NCBI GenBank assembly: GCA_036365515.1
Contig: CM070874.1
Location: 61,399,583 to 61,463,582, forward strand
DNA from: Torymus aiolomorphi
Taxonomy: Eukaryota; Arthropoda; Insecta; Hymenoptera; Torymidae
Direction: 5' to 3'
Length of the DNA stretch: 64,000 nt
A model generated the notes under the pieces. The model ran no database searches and was not told where the DNA came from. It saw only the letters and a program-made list of their open reading frames with translations. A program made the translations under genes and the position numbers. Of the stretch, positions 61,551 to 64,000 are shown piece by piece. The first letter of the stretch is position 1. Every line of letters begins with the position of its first letter.

Positions 61551-64000
61551 CGTTCAATGAAGATGAACAATAAATCAAAACACTTCTATACACAGTAGTA
61601 ACTGCTCTTCCCTCCAACCCTCTCCTACAACCTCCAAGAAAACATTTTTATTGAACCGCGCGACTCCCAACAACCAACGCCCTAAAACAAAACCTTGCAT
61701 CGCTTTCAATAAATTCGCACCACATGGATCGCGAGCCTCAGCGCCAAACTGTTGCAACGCGTGCGAGACGCGCGATTAAATCTACCGCGCGAATCCAAGA
61801 ACGCTTTATTCGCCGCACAACCTAACCGCGTGTACGCGCACGTCGGACTCTCACGCTCCCTTTTTTCTTGCGCTCCCGATGATTTAGCTGCGCAGGCATG
61901 CGCGCGAGCGAACGAGAAGAATTTTTCCATGCAGCTGCAAGCGAAAAGTCTTGCGCTTTACTTGTACTCGAGGGAATTCCGAGGCGAGCGCGCGCGATGT
62001 CTTTCACTTTAATTGCTCGATGAACTTTTTTGCCAGGGTTCTTTAATTGTTCCATTGTGTCGGATACGCGTGTGTGTGTATATATAGAGAAATTGAGGAA
62101 CTCGTAGGTTTGGTTCATGGGATTTCGCGGTTTTCCTGATGTGCGTGTATTATTGAGACGGCATTGTACAATTCTTGTCATCAAATCTCTAAACGTTAAT
62201 TTGTTGAATTAAATTAGCAGCGTCAATTTTGTTCACAGAAAGTGTAGCTAAATACACTTTATATAAATGTGAAATTACGTAATGCATTTCTTTCAGAGAT
62301 TCTATATCGATATCATTAAATATTGTAAATATTAGTTTTGTCAAATAATAGGTATATATGAAATTTCTATTTACAGTCTTTAAAGATGAATTTAACAAAC
62401 AAATACTACATACGTTGCTTGAACAACAGTAAATATAACGCAATCTTTGTAATTTTGTTCAACAATAACAGCAGCATCCCTGCTTACATACTGTGAAATA
62501 CAAACAAAGATAATGGATGGCGGATCTGAAAAAAAGACGAGAAGCCGATTTTCACGACTACGATCTCGTATGCCGCAACATTGCACTTTCGACGACGGGA
62601 AATGAACATTCGCAGATAACATAGGCGCGATCGCGATTAAATCCGATTGCGATCGATGAAAGTCCCGGCGAAATGCGAGAATCGCGCTCACGACGAAAAG
62701 ACGCGCGCAAAAGTCGAGTAATTACATTGCGGCGTCTTTCGGCGATAAATCGTCGCGCGAAGAGACAAAAAAAAAAAGATGGAAAAGAAGAAGACGATGA
62801 CTTCCTGCATTATGCTGTCCTTGCAGATTGTGGGAAAATTATTAGGCCCGCATTGGAATGCAGTGGGTTCGCACAGGAGATTAATTGAAAAATTACGTAT
62901 CCGCTCGTTCCCGAGATTCGTCCCGAGACGTAATTTTCCGCAATTCCGAGATGCTTGAATTCTTTAAGAGCTGTTGGGAATGAGGAATTAAGATTTGGTT
63001 TTCACGCGATTATTTTTATGGCGAATTTACTGGAATTTAAATTCATTTAAAATTACAATTATAGAAAATTGTGGAGATACATTTTGATCAAAAATTTAGT
63101 AGCTAGGAACTAATTTTGTCTATTTAACATTATTCTGGCTAATCCAAACATATCTCATCATTGAAGAAATCAATGCAAATTTAGAATATGACGATTTTAA
63201 TCGTTATTTATTTTCATGTGGTTAGACAATGTATAATTGTTGTATTTAATTTCACCAGCTTTTCTAACATTTTCAGAACCATTTACTCTTGAAAAATCAT
63301 AAAAAACGATTCACTATTTTAGTAAAATTTATTGATTAATTTAATAAAATTAAGTTAAATACCCAGATAACAAGATTTATAATAAATTATTACTACACAC
63401 AATATGTATATATTGAAACTAACATAACTGACTACACTGCCTCCTAATTATAACCTCAAACTATATGTTTTGAATTCCCATAAGAAACAACATTTTTTCC
63501 TGTATACCGAGCGCGGCACACACGACGAGGAAAGTAGTTTTATATACAGCCAGCCGACAAACATTGTTTCCTTTTTCAGCGCAGCCGAGTACGCGCACGC
63601 GCTCCCATAAAAATAGCTCTCGCGCGTCTAGCGAATAAAAGCGCCCGTGAGTTCGTTTTAAATTGCAGAAAACATAGAATGTAAATGCCCAGGTTATATG
63701 CGCGCGCGTGTATGTAACGAGTCGTACCAGATGCCTGATGACGACGAAGGACGAGCGCACGAGTTCTTTATAATGTAAGTACCTAACTCAAGTCTCGGCG
63801 CAGCTCACACTGGAAGATCTGTAATGCGCTTAAGAGAAAACAATGCGGCGAGCGTTTGTTTAGCACGTGGAGGTAAATAATGAACGTTATAGTTGGAATA
63901 ATAAAATATTGGTTAAATGCGGTTGTTATGACGGATACTTTGTGACTGTTATGTAAGATTGAATTGTCTTTTTCTGAGTAAAACTATTTAAAATTTAGAG

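Larger units (their letters stand above)
55118..64000. other. Upstream flank of gene A, no recognised gene
   Basis: CpG-rich islands lie at about 55.13-55.34 (promoter side), 55.60-56.00, 57.75-58.28, 60.30-60.80, 61.65-62.03, 62.53-62.95 and 63.48-63.88 kb in AT-rich DNA. I saw no coding exon with family resemblance. The longer frames here (for example 57764-58240) are island artefacts. Confidence 0.4.

Noticed and set aside
62392..62691. 99-codon minus-strand frame near the right edge
   Set aside because: It spans a CpG-rich island and AT-rich flank with no motif and no consistent splice context.

Overview
The window is eukaryotic nuclear DNA, almost certainly from an insect. An insect-type neprilysin gene is split by introns with canonical GT/AG ends. 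The background is AT-rich, with short CpG-rich islands and many foldback, TIR, Penelope-like and LINE remnants. A hymenopteran is my best guess, but the sequence alone cannot prove it. No bacterial operon, CRISPR array, rRNA or intact tRNA gene was seen.

The main content is a head-to-tail pair of M13 zinc-metallopeptidase (neprilysin) genes on the minus strand, so transcription runs right to left. Gene A is complete. I could assemble 11 coding exons from 54692 down to 17978 with every splice phase agreeing and no stop or frameshift: 2295 nt, 764 residues plus a stop. It is a type II membrane enzyme with HEITH (599-603), the third zinc ligand E661, a NAFY substrate motif, and a C-terminal CxxW ending. 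Its first intron is about 29 kb; the others are 0.2-1.4 kb. Gene B starts at 2225 and runs off the left edge; only its first two coding exons (32 and 149 nt) are inside. They have exactly the sizes and phases of gene A exons 1 and 2 and encode a paralogous cytoplasmic tail and membrane anchor. Both genes have the same predicted core promoter: a TTAAAT box with its first T 32 bp upstream of the A of a TCAGTC initiator. Both starts are fixed by a nearby in-frame TAA.

Layout: 1-2.4 kb, 5' end of gene B. 2.4-17.9 kb, intergenic DNA with TIR/foldback elements, tRNA-like SINE fragments, a possible extra promoter and non-coding exon near 8 kb beside a (GA)n tract, and a Penelope-like retroelement remnant (13.66-15.07 kb) with 315-bp inverted repeats and a 12-bp target duplication. 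17.98-25.7 kb, exons 11 to 2 of gene A. 25.7-54.66 kb, giant intron 1, a mosaic of CpG-rich islands and repeats (an 808-bp near-perfect palindrome, a LINE 3' end, two TA-flanked TIR elements, a foldback element with tandem-repeat arms, a double-hairpin locus). 54.66-55.12 kb, first exon and promoter of gene A. 55.1-64 kb, upstream flank with CpG-rich islands and no recognisable gene.

The two enzymes would act outside the cell surface on small peptides. The striking asymmetry is regulatory: gene A carries a 29-kb island-rich first intron where gene B has 1.35 kb. I found no convincing new molecular system; the best leads are the Penelope/hammerhead-like loci, the paired hairpins with matched stem changes, the twin promoters, and the island array.
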